Counted from the first letter of the stretch, positions 52,301 to 60,344 are shown. The stretch: 64,000 nucleotides of DNA from Bog-950 sp964615305 (GCA_964615305.1 CAZTNA010000001.1:421710-485709); one strand, 5' to 3'. Made by a program: numbers and translations. The notes: generated by a model not told the origin, from the letters alone.

Positions 52301-52755
52301 AGTATATGAGCAGCTTCGCTCAGTGTATTGCAATAATTGTTTTGCACTAAATGCATAATTCCCCAGCCCTTATCAATAGAAGGTCCAATCTGGGTAAAGT
52401 TGTTTTCTACCTGACCTATGGCTTTCAATAACTCAACCGGCACACCAAATTCAACAGAAGCTTCCAGAAAATATTTTTCAATTGTTGAAACGGCCGGGTG
52501 GGGTTTATCAAGGTAGCGTGCCCACAATTGATGAGCATCGTTTTTTTGTTCATCATGCAAATGGTTATATACCAAGCCCAACTCAGTCGACAGGTTGCTC
52601 TGCAAGTACAAATCGCCATGTATGTATCTATAGCTAATTTTGCTTTGAGAACATAGACTACACGCATTACACCACAATACAAGGGCAATGCAGTATTTAA
52701 CCAGAGTTGGTCGGTGAATAGTATAAACTTGTGATTGGGTAAATTGTAAGCTCAT
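49378..52755 (-). CDS. Secreted N-acetylmuramoyl-L-alanine amidase with lytic transglycosylase-like domain and T9SS sorting domain
   Basis: The 1,125-residue protein starts at an ATG that overlaps the cysH stop by 4 bp; the hydrophobic segment near 18-36 is the signal. A lysozyme-like region with ELLKAIGQVENNF (Glu117 as possible acid) lies at about 95-190. An Amidase_2 domain follows with zinc ligands His282, His391 and Cys401 (VNHWIG, GHNSMPG, NCPG) and VEHEA. Then come a PPC-type beta-sandwich, PKD/Ig-like repeats, and the type A sorting domain (TIGR04183, last 75 residues, ending ARKIIH). It should be secreted by the type IX system and cut peptidoglycan, probably of other cells. Confidence 0.88.
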   Translation of the reverse strand: MSLQFTQSQVYTIHRPTLVKYCIALVLWCNACSLCSQSKISYRYIHGDLYLQSNLSTELGLVYNHLHDEQKNDAHQLWARYLDKPHPAVSTIEKYFLEASVEFGVPVELLKAIGQVENNFTQIGPSIDKGWGIMHLVQNNYCNTLSEAAHILRVSDEILKDDARENIRGAAALLKKYNEEKTEHKQGIEDWYEATKKISGLINEELRTIQANRYYSIVKDGVHSVTLWGEEITLPKHNYLSISFLNGTDGSRSADYSPAVSSFTNCNYSISRNHSIDTYVNHWIGTGTAAGAVSWFQNCNAQASAHFVVNNAGTIYQVVPVANTAWHCGASGYPYNNGRSIGVEHEATIANPGLWNSTAMLQASAQMSCYFCNLYNIPTNQNITSPGICGHNSMPGTNTNCPGSIPWNTWFSYFNTGNCSAPAPAQPDNDYCGNATSLTVYGNSCGIVTTGDVSGATQSTAPTLCDGYTSNNANDVWYTFVATSSAHNITVIPSGGLDAVIELRSGCPGTSIDCADNGGGEGSTEVLMATGLTAGNTYHVRIYDYSGSSTPPTTTAFTICVTTPCTNPVKPVISGIDTICSGQLVTLTVTNPCSGCNFMWSNGTSGTQIIAATTNTFTVTASNACGSISSHPFILTVNQTPQPVISDLSNAYCLASSNATLSATPSGGVFSGNGISGNVFSPVIAGEGTHIITYTITKNGCTGIVQQNTTVSTNPLVQISSNDSTTFCQGNSIILTATQGSSYVWSTGDTTQSIAVNYAAAFNVTVTNPGGCNASVSAQTPVTTSFFPNPVANAGSDTTITTGDTILLGGNPTATNGNYPYSYVWAPSTSLSSATDANPSASPSVVTLYSVSVTDANECTASDNVLVNISTPCTYIIPQTNLYFSSAAAVDSFYVDAENNCAPWNLLTCNWIQILSPALPHTGDAMVIFSVTENTDTAASSCTIDLTGGDYVNIFQEGVVDDPCSPPLVSPIVQQNFCNLATPLLQGVSYQWFLNGQLISNATTRFCYVNQSGYYSVQIADANFCTAVSTDTYIAYPACLGTSAETESRADFSFRVVSNKWVEVTVSENALGYNCLLYNTVGQLVWQEKISSTRFSISMETMPTGIYFCVIKNETGSLTARKIIH

Positions 52756-53459
52756 AAGTTAAGGCCACACTCTTTTTCGCTTTTCTCCCACCACCATCTT
52801 CCCGAACGTATATCTTCTCCTTTTTCTACCGGCTTAGTGCATGGAGCACAACCAATACTTATGTAGCCCTGTTCGTGCAATGTATTAACAGGAACTTTAT
52901 GTATTGTCAGGTAGCTATTTACTTGTTCCAGAGTCCAGTCTGAAAGCGGATTGAATTTGATAACGTTGTAAGTATTGTTCCAGCTAAGTTTTTTTAATGA
53001 GCTGCGATGCTTGCTTTGTGAAGTTCGCATACCGCTAATCCAGACTTTTGCACCGTCCATGGCACGTTGCATAGGCAGCATTTTTCGAACCTTGCAGCAT
53101 TCTCTGCGCTGCTCTTCGTTATTGTAGAAACAATTAATGCCATATTGTTTTACCAAGTGCTCTACATCTTCATGCCCCGGGAAAAAGATATCTATTTTGT
53201 TGCCATATTTCTGTTGAGTTAGTTGTAGAAGTTGATAGGTTTCGGTAAACAGCCTACCGGTATCTACTGTAAAAACTCGAATTGATAAACGGTTGGTAAA
53301 AATAATGTCGGCTAATACTTGCGCTTCTTGCCCCAAGCTTGTTGAAAATACCACACCACCCGGAAACTTTTCAGTAAAATACCTCAAAGCATCGGCTATT
53401 TCCAATGCCTTTATTTCTTCTTCTATTTTGCTAACATCCATTTGGTCAGCAAGTAACAA
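52752..53459 (-). CDS. cysH: Adenylyl-sulfate reductase, iron-sulfur type
   Basis: The 235-residue protein has the ATP-pyrophosphatase fold STSLGQEAQVL and the two Cys pairs that bind a [4Fe-4S] cluster, ECCKVRK (Cys121, Cys122) and GCAPC (Cys204, Cys207), plus the catalytic C-terminal Cys231 in KECGLNL. This set marks the APS-using form, which reduces APS to sulfite with thioredoxin. It is the first gene of a unit with the amidase, overlapping it by 4 bp. An ATG at 53441 is an alternative start. No other sulfate assimilation genes are in the window. Confidence 0.93.
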   Translation of the reverse strand: MLLADQMDVSKIEEEIKALEIADALRYFTEKFPGGVVFSTSLGQEAQVLADIIFTNRLSIRVFTVDTGRLFTETYQLLQLTQQKYGNKIDIFFPGHEDVEHLVKQYGINCFYNNEEQRRECCKVRKMLPMQRAMDGAKVWISGMRTSQSKHRSSLKKLSWNNTYNVIKFNPLSDWTLEQVNSYLTIHKVPVNTLHEQGYISIGCAPCTKPVEKGEDIRSGRWWWEKSEKECGLNL

Positions 53460-53509
53460 AATTTATGCTTCTTAAAATAGAGTAAACTATCAAGAAGTTA
53501 TGTGGTAGG

Positions 53510-54613
53510 TTACACAGCCTTACGGCATATTAAAAGTGATTGGCAAATACCTAAACCGCTGTGTGTTTCAACTATTTCCAGACCAGCTGTTTTTATCATT
53601 TTTTCCATATCATCGTATGAATACATGCGACTATTACCGTTAGCTACCGCTGTGAAATAGAGTGATGTAAGCTGAACTACAAACGAAGCTGCCGGAAATC
53701 TTTGCCGGTTGGTAAGTGGTTCAAGAATGTAAACACGAGTATTTGCATCCATAACTTCTACACACTTTTTAAGAATCGAAATAATTTCTTTTTCAGAAAA
53801 ACAATCCAGAAACTGGCTCATCCAAATAGCTCCTGCGCCAGAGGGTAGTTGCGATTTTTCATCCAACATATCAGCCGCATGAAAACTTATGCGACTGTTA
53901 TTTGATTGGGTTCCAATGTTTGCCTTGGCAAGATTTAACTGACCTGGTAAATCAACAATAGTAACCGTTGTATCTTTGTGATAGTTTACGCACCGTATGG
54001 CAAACTTACCGGTGTTTCCTCCAATATCAAGTACATGTGTAGCGCCACTCTTAAATACTATAGGCAGTACCTTGTCAAAAGCATCATCGGAGTAAAAGTG
54101 GTCAAATGCAAACCAACTTTTCTGTATCTGATCAGGTAGCAGTGAAAGACCCTCATAGATAGTTGGCCAGTCCCCAAATTCTTTTAGCCCGCTTGGTTGC
54201 CCTTTAATAACTGACGATTCTAAGTGATGAAGCGGACGATAACACACATCGTTTACAAAGTCAAAATTGACGCGGGTCATTTCATCGTTTAAAAAAAAGT
54301 AACCGGTACTGCTAAGCACATAGCGCCCGTTGTTGTCATGTATTAACCCACCTTGTATGCCGCCATCAATCAGCACACGTAGGCCATAGTTATTCACCGG
54401 CAGTTTCTCGGCAAGTTCTTCGATCGTTATACCGGCATCGCAAGCGTCTTCAATCAATGGTAATATACCCAAGTTGCGCAAGGCAAGAGCCGTTTTAAAA
54501 ATTACAGGACCAAAGGCTATGTATTGAGCTTTTTCTTTTGCCTGTGCTGCTGATAAAACTTTTGAGTCTAAGAATGATTTACGTTTAGGCTTCTTTTCAA
54601 CTAGTGTTTCCAT
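53510..54613 (-). CDS. SAM-dependent O-methyltransferase family protein
   Basis: The ATG at 54613 gives 367 residues. An N-terminal winged-helix dimerisation-like part (about 25-120) precedes a Rossmann fold with the SAM motif VLDIGGNTGKFA (about residue 194) and VDLPGQLNLAKAN. The order fits methyltransf_2-type small-molecule O-methyltransferases or demethylmenaquinone-like enzymes. The substrate is unknown. It is divergent from the glucuronyl epimerase-like gene. Confidence 0.85.
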   Translation of the reverse strand: METLVEKKPKRKSFLDSKVLSAAQAKEKAQYIAFGPVIFKTALALRNLGILPLIEDACDAGITIEELAEKLPVNNYGLRVLIDGGIQGGLIHDNNGRYVLSSTGYFFLNDEMTRVNFDFVNDVCYRPLHHLESSVIKGQPSGLKEFGDWPTIYEGLSLLPDQIQKSWFAFDHFYSDDAFDKVLPIVFKSGATHVLDIGGNTGKFAIRCVNYHKDTTVTIVDLPGQLNLAKANIGTQSNNSRISFHAADMLDEKSQLPSGAGAIWMSQFLDCFSEKEIISILKKCVEVMDANTRVYILEPLTNRQRFPAASFVVQLTSLYFTAVANGNSRMYSYDDMEKMIKTAGLEIVETHSGLGICQSLLICRKAV

Positions 54614-54765
54614 ATTAACTTTAAAAATGTAAAAGGCGCGAATTAAGCAACCGGGTGATTCTATGTAACTGACAACCATCAAAACGGTAGTTGTGTTTTC
54701 GTATATTTTGCTTTTTCAAAAATTACGAGACGCTGGTGATATATTCGTTATTTAGAAACGATTTT

Positions 54766-55815
54766 ATGACAACTAAAAGCACCGCTGCCATTGTTCTCTT
54801 TTCTATGTTGGTAGCCATTGGCCTTTGCGAAGTGTTTGGCGAAGCATGGGAAGACCACCTGCGGTTTAATATATACAATAGTGTACTACAACAACCGGTT
54901 CCATCTACGTATCATGTATATACCGATAGCTGCGGCATACCTTACATTGAGTACGAAAGTTCGGGTAAAATAAAGCCGGGGAAAAGATATATGCCAACCA
55001 CAATTGCCATATATGGTTTACAGTATTTAGAAGAGTATAGGGCAAACAAAAACATATCAATGGAGAAGAAATTTTTGCATTGCGCTGAATGGTTGTTAAA
55101 CAATTTGACGGTTCGTCATAACTATGCTCTTTACGAATTTACCTGGCAGCAGCCATACTACCCACTTGTAAAGACACCCTGGCGCTCAGGGCTCTCATCT
55201 GGTCATGCAATTGATTTGTTTATCAGCGCTCATCAACTTACAGGCAACGAAAAATATTTTAATAGCGCCAAACTATTGCTTAATGGTTTTTATGTTTCTA
55301 TTCAAGACGGGGGATTTACCTATAAGCAAGACAATGGCTGGTGGTTCGAAGAATACGCTGATACCGGATTACTGACACCTCACGTAATTAACGGACACAT
55401 CTATGCTATGTTGGGGGTTTACAACTTATGGCAGACAACAAAAAGCGATTCCGCAAAATTTGTTTATGACCGCGGTTTAGCCGCATTAAAATTTAACCTT
55501 CAGAATTATGATGCAGGTGATGGCTGGTCATATTACGATAGATTTAAAAAGAAGTCGGATAAGCAATATCAGCAAACCATGGTTGACTTAATGAAATTGC
55601 TGTATAATACTACAGGCGATAAAATCTTTTACAGCTATTATAAAAAATGGAAATCTCCGTTAGATGAAATCTATTTTGTAACAGTGATAAAAGAAAAAAA
55701 CAGAACGGGGCTGCTTCTATTGTTAATGTTGTTTGTTGCATCTACATCCATTGCTTTGGCCTTGTACAAAGCTTATTGTCAAAAATATCTTCAGCATCCA
55801 ACGTGTAACAGGTAG
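54766..55815 (+). CDS. D-glucuronyl C5-epimerase family membrane protein
   Basis: The ATG at 54766 gives 349 residues. An N-terminal hydrophobic helix (about 6-25) and a C-terminal one (about 310-330) flank an (alpha/alpha) barrel-like domain with SGLSSGHAIDLFISAHQLTG, GGFTYKQ, GWWFEEYAD and HVINGHIYAMLGVYNL, the pattern of the glucuronyl C5-epimerase C-terminal family (PF06662). In animals that family epimerises glucuronate in heparan sulfate. Here the acceptor is unknown; a uronic-acid polysaccharide or a lipid-linked sugar is possible. Confidence 0.82.
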   Translation: MTTKSTAAIVLFSMLVAIGLCEVFGEAWEDHLRFNIYNSVLQQPVPSTYHVYTDSCGIPYIEYESSGKIKPGKRYMPTTIAIYGLQYLEEYRANKNISMEKKFLHCAEWLLNNLTVRHNYALYEFTWQQPYYPLVKTPWRSGLSSGHAIDLFISAHQLTGNEKYFNSAKLLLNGFYVSIQDGGFTYKQDNGWWFEEYADTGLLTPHVINGHIYAMLGVYNLWQTTKSDSAKFVYDRGLAALKFNLQNYDAGDGWSYYDRFKKKSDKQYQQTMVDLMKLLYNTTGDKIFYSYYKKWKSPLDEIYFVTVIKEKNRTGLLLLLMLFVASTSIALALYKAYCQKYLQHPTCNR

Positions 55816-55855
55816 CCTTCTCTTGTCAAGCAAGAAGTTTGTAAAACATTTGCAC

Positions 55856-57523
55856 TTACATTATTCCTAACTCTTCAGAGGCACTAAAATTTTCTTCATT
55901 CATTTTATACCGCAGCCAGTAGTTAAGCGTGCTCAGGTAGTTTGATTTGGCTGAATTGGTTTTCAGAAAATTGAGCCAGAGCAGCGCAATAGAAAGTTCA
56001 GCCACATAAAACGCAATATCTCTCGAAGCAGCTACCAATGCTTCTTGAGATTTTATACTATCAATAAAACCGAACAGCGCTTTTACTTTTTTATGTAAAA
56101 CATCTTTCTGCGCTGCTAACTCGGGCGTGGTTACATCTGCAAGCACTTGAGCCGTAAAATCTTTAAAAGCTATCAGTCCGTTTTCTTTTTCGGCTGCGCG
56201 CAGCATATCCAGCGAAAGCACATTGGTAGTTCCTTCCCAAATACTCAGCGTTTGCACATCGCGCAGCATTACCGGTATGCCGCTGTCTTCCAAATAGCCA
56301 ATACCCCCAAAAGTTTCAATATGTTCCGATGCATACTGAATAGATTGCTTGGCAGTAAAAAGTTTTGCCACCGGAGTTAGAAAACGCAGCAGCGATTTTT
56401 CGGTTTCAGTGGCCGTGTGGCATTCTTCTTTGCCAAGTAACCGTGCTAAGGATAGCGCAAGAATAGTATTGCTCTGGTAAGCTATTTCCATTTCGCGCAA
56501 AGTTTTACGGTGCAGCGGGTGCTGCTCAATTTTTTGTCCGAATGCTTCGCGCGCAGAACTATATGCCTTGCTCAGTGAGTATGCCCTTCGCATATATGAA
56601 ACGGCACTGATGGTATTGTAAACTCGTGTAATGTTGAACAGCGTAGCAATAGTTTTTACACCCTTTCCTTTTTCGCCCACCAATTTTGCTTTTGCGCCCG
56701 TGAGCATTAACTGTGCTGTGGGCAAAGCACGAGTGCCGAGCTTATCTTTCAATGCTTCTACTTCAATACCGTTCAGTGTGCCGTCTTCATTTCGTATAGG
56801 CAAATAAAACAGCGACAGAGGCGCACGTTTACCCGCCACCGGTTGTTCGGTAGAAGCCAGCGTAAACGCCATATTAGCGGTAATAGCAGAGGTAAACCAT
56901 TTGTGCCCGCGCAGTAGGTAATCATTTCCATCAGGTGTGGCAAAAGTCATAGAGCGCGAAACATCCGAGCCACCGGTGCGCTCGGTCATCCATTGCCCGC
57001 TGGTTTTAAAGGTTGCGAGATATCGCGAAGTAAGCCCCTTGTAAGGCCCTGTTTTTAAATATTCATTTCCGTATACTTCTATCAACCGTGCAGCGCCATC
57101 GCTCATTGCTAACGGACAAGAGTAAATTGCCGAAGATGCGGTGTAGAGATACAATTTTACAAACTGATATAAGCGCGAAAACTCACCGTATTTTCTTTCG
57201 TATCCTATGGCCACCAAACCATCTTCGGCAGCTACCTTTTCCAGGTTCAACCAACCTTGCGAAACTTTTATTTCATCTACCCGCTTGCCCCATGCATCAA
57301 ACTGAATCAACTGCGGCTTGTTTACTTCGGCATCGCGTGCCCATACCAAAAATTCATCGGCAACGCGCTTGCCGAATTGAGTGAGGTCGGGAGTGATTTC
57401 TTTTAAAGCATCGGCAGGGAAAAATGTTTGCAGATAGTCTTGCAAAAAAACATCATCAGTAAATTCATTATTCAGTGTTGGTATGGGCTGCGTAAAATTG
57501 GAGTAAGGTGTAGGATTGCTCAT
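55856..57523 (-). CDS. Acyl-CoA dehydrogenase, AidB/ACAD11-like
   Basis: The 555-residue protein is a flavin acyl-CoA dehydrogenase with the long N-terminal region of the AidB-like branch. The segments WMTERTGGSDVSRS, GHKWFTSA, TRVYNTISAVSYMRRAYS and EHIETFGGIGYLEDSG are clear; the last is the FAD-binding loop near the catalytic region. The substrate (long-chain or branched acyl-CoA, or a DNA-repair-linked function as for AidB) is not certain. Transcribed alone, with a -7-like element 57 bp upstream. Confidence 0.9.
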   Translation of the reverse strand: MSNPTPYSNFTQPIPTLNNEFTDDVFLQDYLQTFFPADALKEITPDLTQFGKRVADEFLVWARDAEVNKPQLIQFDAWGKRVDEIKVSQGWLNLEKVAAEDGLVAIGYERKYGEFSRLYQFVKLYLYTASSAIYSCPLAMSDGAARLIEVYGNEYLKTGPYKGLTSRYLATFKTSGQWMTERTGGSDVSRSMTFATPDGNDYLLRGHKWFTSAITANMAFTLASTEQPVAGKRAPLSLFYLPIRNEDGTLNGIEVEALKDKLGTRALPTAQLMLTGAKAKLVGEKGKGVKTIATLFNITRVYNTISAVSYMRRAYSLSKAYSSAREAFGQKIEQHPLHRKTLREMEIAYQSNTILALSLARLLGKEECHTATETEKSLLRFLTPVAKLFTAKQSIQYASEHIETFGGIGYLEDSGIPVMLRDVQTLSIWEGTTNVLSLDMLRAAEKENGLIAFKDFTAQVLADVTTPELAAQKDVLHKKVKALFGFIDSIKSQEALVAASRDIAFYVAELSIALLWLNFLKTNSAKSNYLSTLNYWLRYKMNEENFSASEELGIM

Positions 57524-57579
57524 AAAAAATATTTACAGATGTTGGCTTGCTTTGTCTTTTTGAAAAGTGTAGTAACGGG

Positions 57580-57587
57580 CAAATTTA
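57580..57587 (-). promoter_or_regulatory. Possible -7 element of the acyl-CoA dehydrogenase gene
   Basis: On the minus strand TAAATTTG fits TAnnTTTG; no clear -33 element is seen. Distance to the ATG at 57523 is 56 bp. Confidence 0.4.
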
Positions 57588-57671
57588 ATAACGGGAACTT
57601 AATGTGGAGCTATACATTTTTTCAAGCGGGTAGTGCGATTAGGTTAAAACAGGATGTCAGTTAACTTGAAA

Positions 57672-57710
57672 TTGTTCGTACAACAAGATTGCTTTATCCT
57701 TGCTCTTAAA
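57672..57710 (+). promoter_or_regulatory. Promoter and leader of the DUF4397 lipoprotein gene (shared 18-bp module)
   Basis: TTG (57672-57674), a 20-bp spacer and TATCCTTG (57695-57702) resemble the TTG / TAnnTTTG promoter with one change. The 18 bases TTTATCCTTGCTCTTAAA (57693-57710) recur identically before the unrelated lipoprotein gene at 60539, at a similar distance to the ATG (10 and 8 bp). Confidence 0.6.
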
Positions 57711-57720
57711 GAATAAATCC

Positions 57721-58413
57721 ATGGAAAATATCAAAGTTGTTTTTGCAATAGTTGTTTTTGTTTTGCTTTTGGGTATATGGGGCTGCAAGAAGAAAGACAC
57801 TCAAAAAGTAACAGTTCAGTTTATCAATGCTTCTATGCATACGCCTTATCTTGAGTTTTTTTTGCAAGGCAGTAAGCAGGCAGAATTTATCGGCTATAAT
57901 ATTTGCTCTAACTCCAACACCGCAGATCTTGAAACCGGTGAGCCACTTGTAATTGAAATTAAAGACCCTGCCACCGGCACTACGGTGGCTTCGGGCAGTT
58001 ACACTAATTGGAAACCCAACTGGCACTATACCTTTGTAATGTATGATGACTACCCGGTTCGTAAAACAACTTTGCTGAGCGATTCAACCGAATGGCCTGC
58101 TGCCGGAAAGTTTAAACTTCGTTTTATGAATTTTAGCCCCGGAGCACCAGCGCTCGATTTGTTTTTTGGCACCGATACCGTTGGTTTCAACAAAACTTAT
58201 TTTGCTACTGATAGCACCCATGCCATTGATAGTGTAAGAACCCTGAACGCAGCCACATTTACAGTTACTTTAAAAAATCATGCTACCGGACAAACTTGCA
58301 TCACACTTCCGAACATGGGTATTGCCGATAACCGAATATTAGATGTTTATGCCTCCGGTATTTTTTCTGACTCACTCAATTTTCCGCTGCAACTGGGCTG
58401 GGCGGCACATTGA
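57721..58413 (+). CDS. DUF4397-like lipoprotein
   Basis: From ATG 57721 the protein has 230 residues with a lipobox (LLLGIWGC, then KKKD). The mature part has two similar halves of about 95 residues, each a beta-sandwich: VTVQFINASMHTPYLEFFLQG and KLRFMNFSPGAPALDLFFGTD, a pattern typical of DUF4397. The C-terminal strands end near LNFPLQLGWAAH. Such lipoproteins are found at the outer membrane of this phylum and their role is unknown. It shares an identical 18-bp promoter/leader with the lipoprotein at 60539. Confidence 0.8.
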   Translation: MENIKVVFAIVVFVLLLGIWGCKKKDTQKVTVQFINASMHTPYLEFFLQGSKQAEFIGYNICSNSNTADLETGEPLVIEIKDPATGTTVASGSYTNWKPNWHYTFVMYDDYPVRKTTLLSDSTEWPAAGKFKLRFMNFSPGAPALDLFFGTDTVGFNKTYFATDSTHAIDSVRTLNAATFTVTLKNHATGQTCITLPNMGIADNRILDVYASGIFSDSLNFPLQLGWAAH

Positions 58414-58519
58414 GTTTTATTTCGAAAACACCGAACGCCCTTTCATTTAGCATAACACGGCTTAACTAGTGGCACGGCTGTGTTCTTGCGCTAGTAGGGG
58501 TTCATTTCAATATTTCATT

Positions 58520-59560
58520 TTAGATTATTGTATAACCGGTTGCTTTGCCCACACCTTCCATTGCAATCAATTTTTTTTCTACCATATCTTTCAATGCTTT
58601 CTTCACTGTGGGCAACGCCATATTTAGTTTACGAGAAATTTCTCCGGAACTGCAACCCGCATGATGTTGTATGTAAAGCAATATTTTTTTCTCACGCGCT
58701 GAAGTGCTTTCGGGCGCGCGGCTCTCCTCCAGTTTTTTCAATAACTGGTTTTGTATGTTTTGCATACAGTCAATAAAAAATTTCAACCAGTCGGTTACAA
58801 CTTCATTGGGGCGCTGACGCTGTGCTTGCATCAGCACGCGGTAGTATTCGTTCTTTCTGTTTTCTATTTCGTGTTCGAAACTTACATACTGAATCCACGA
58901 ATAGCCCTGCTTCAACAACAGCAAAGTGGTAAGCAAACGGCTCAATCTTCCGTTGCCATCCTGAAACGGATGTATGCTCAGAAAGTCGTAAACGAACAAA
59001 GCAGTTTTAATCAGCGGAATGGTTTCTGTATCTGCATGAAACCAATCTACTAACTGGCGCATAGCATCCTGTGTAGGTATGCCCGGCTCAGTAGTTTTAA
59101 AAATAAGTTGCTTAGTGCCATCGGGCAAAGTGGCTTCCACCGCATTGCTCACTTGTTTGTATTCGCCTTTGTGCCACTCATCCTTCTCGGCATATTTCAT
59201 CAGCAGTTTGTGCAGTGCCTTTACGCTGTTCTCCGAAACATCTATCCCCGAAAAGTTTTCACCTATGGTATCGAGCACTTCAAAATAACCCGCTACTTCC
59301 TGTTCATCGCGCTCATCCATCTTTGCCACCGAAAGTTTGTCGAGCAGCACTTCTACTTCATGGTCGGTCATTTTAGAACCTTCAATACGGGTAGAAGCAC
59401 CCACGCTGCGCACAGTAGCTATGCTTTTCAATTGCTTGAGCGTAGCGCCTTCGCGTTTTTCAATAGCCGCCCACGAAGCATCAAAGCGGTCTATCTTGCT
59501 CAACTCTGCCAGCAATTTCATGCTGAGTTCTAATCGAAAAGTATGTATGTTGGCGAGCAT
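58520..59560 (-). CDS. Fic family protein with C-terminal winged helix
   Basis: The ATG at 59560 gives 346 residues; the frame begins earlier with a TTG, but the predicted promoter overlaps that region. The catalytic motif HPFQDGNGR (197-205) is complete, so AMP transfer or a related reaction is expected. An N-terminal inhibitory helix is visible with Ser56 and Glu60-Gly61 (STRIEG), the class II auto-inhibition motif. A C-terminal winged-helix DNA-binding domain (about 280-346, SSGEISRKLNMALPTVKKAL) suggests that it may bind DNA, possibly its own upstream repeat array. Such proteins can act as toxin-like regulators. Confidence 0.9.
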   Translation of the reverse strand: MLANIHTFRLELSMKLLAELSKIDRFDASWAAIEKREGATLKQLKSIATVRSVGASTRIEGSKMTDHEVEVLLDKLSVAKMDERDEQEVAGYFEVLDTIGENFSGIDVSENSVKALHKLLMKYAEKDEWHKGEYKQVSNAVEATLPDGTKQLIFKTTEPGIPTQDAMRQLVDWFHADTETIPLIKTALFVYDFLSIHPFQDGNGRLSRLLTTLLLLKQGYSWIQYVSFEHEIENRKNEYYRVLMQAQRQRPNEVVTDWLKFFIDCMQNIQNQLLKKLEESRAPESTSAREKKILLYIQHHAGCSSGEISRKLNMALPTVKKALKDMVEKKLIAMEGVGKATGYTII

Positions 59561-59562
59561 TT

Positions 59563-59640
59563 TATACGTATTTATACGCAAATATACGAATCAAGATACG
59601 TAAAGCAAGTTTTATATCCGCATTTATACGTAAATATACA
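59563..59640. repeat. Phased TATACG repeat array overlapping the fic promoter
   Basis: TATACG starts at 59563, 59573, 59583 and 59625, with GATACG at 59595 and TATACA at 59635; spacings are 10, 10, 12, 30 and 10 bp, so most copies lie on one face of the helix. A 23-bp block beginning TTTATACG (59571-59593) recurs with three changes at 59623-59645. The array covers the predicted fic promoter and is a candidate operator. Confidence 0.7.
59579..59608 (-). promoter_or_regulatory. Promoter of fic
   Basis: On the minus strand TTG (59608-59606), 19 bp and TATATTTG (59586-59579) match the Bacteroidota consensus exactly. Transcription would start about 10-15 bases before the ATG at 59560, inside the TATACG array. 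Confidence 0.7.
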
Positions 59641-59712
59641 AATCAGCTACTCATGAATTTTGTTGTCTTCCTCTGTTTGTCACGTGCGGGCGCTCGTGCC
59701 AGTTGGTGAACT

Positions 59713-60000
59713 TTATTCAATGAAAATAATTTCACAAACCACATTGTCTATTTTATGAGGGTGCTTTGCAAGCAATTCTGAATAAAGAGTATAGAATTTA
59801 TCTCGCAAAGAACTGGAATTTAGATTACCTCTCATTATGTAGGGCAAGCCAATTGGCCAGTTAAGTGTTGTTTTAAACAACTTATAGTTTTTCTTAAGCC
59901 AGCTTAATTCATCATAGCCATCATCATTCATTTCCATCAATGCACTTATAAATTGAGATTCATTGTCAAATGTCATAACTTTAAATTTTCGGTACGACAA
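59713..60000 (-). CDS. Small protein of unknown function
   Basis: The 95-residue frame starts at TTG 60000 (8 bp after the upstream gene) or at ATG 59976 (87 residues). I do not recognise a family. It has short strands and an aromatic-rich middle (WLKKNYKLFKTTLNW) and an acidic end (NVVCEIIFIE). No signal or membrane segment is visible. It is probably cotranscribed with the 60009-60344 gene. Whether it is translated is not certain. Confidence 0.5.
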   Translation of the reverse strand: MSYRKFKVMTFDNESQFISALMEMNDDGYDELSWLKKNYKLFKTTLNWPIGLPYIMRGNLNSSSLRDKFYTLYSELLAKHPHKIDNVVCEIIFIE

Positions 60001-60008
60001 CTCTTAGC

Positions 60009-60344
60009 TTAGTGGTCGACTGAACTGTTGTGGGTGGGGGGTAATGGCTGGGCTGCATCCACGCAGGCAGTAGATGACGAAGGTGCAGATTTCACCATCA
60101 TTACTGCTATCTCACCTAAGATTTTATCTAAATTGTCAATCGTTAAATCAATATTTGGAAGGTTCAGTTGAGGTAACACGCCTATACATAGCGATGCTTT
60201 TATCCAAAGCGAACAAACTTTATAAGTCGTACATTCTGTACAGTTTCCTATTTCGTCTAACTCAAAACTAACAGCATCCAGGTCGCCTTTAGAAGATAAA
60301 ACCTGCGCTATTTCATTATAATGAGGACAGCAGTTAGCGGCCAT
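60009..60344 (-). CDS. Small cysteine-containing protein of unknown function
   Basis: The 111-residue protein starts MAANCCPHYNE and carries six Cys in the first 60 residues (CCPH, NCTEC, KVC, SLC), some in a CxxC spacing that could bind metal. The middle is hydrophobic, with leucine-rich stretches, and the C-terminus is Pro/Ser-rich and probably disordered. No family is recognised. It lies 8 bp before the 59713-60000 gene and would be the first of a two-gene unit in this accessory region. Confidence 0.5.
   Translation of the reverse strand: MAANCCPHYNEIAQVLSSKGDLDAVSFELDEIGNCTECTTYKVCSLWIKASLCIGVLPQLNLPNIDLTIDNLDKILGEIAVMMVKSAPSSSTACVDAAQPLPPTHNSSVDH

Noticed and set aside
58454..58484. 8-bp stem between the DUF4397 lipoprotein and fic genes
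   Set aside because: The loop is 15 bases long and no T-tract follows on either strand, so it is not called a terminator.
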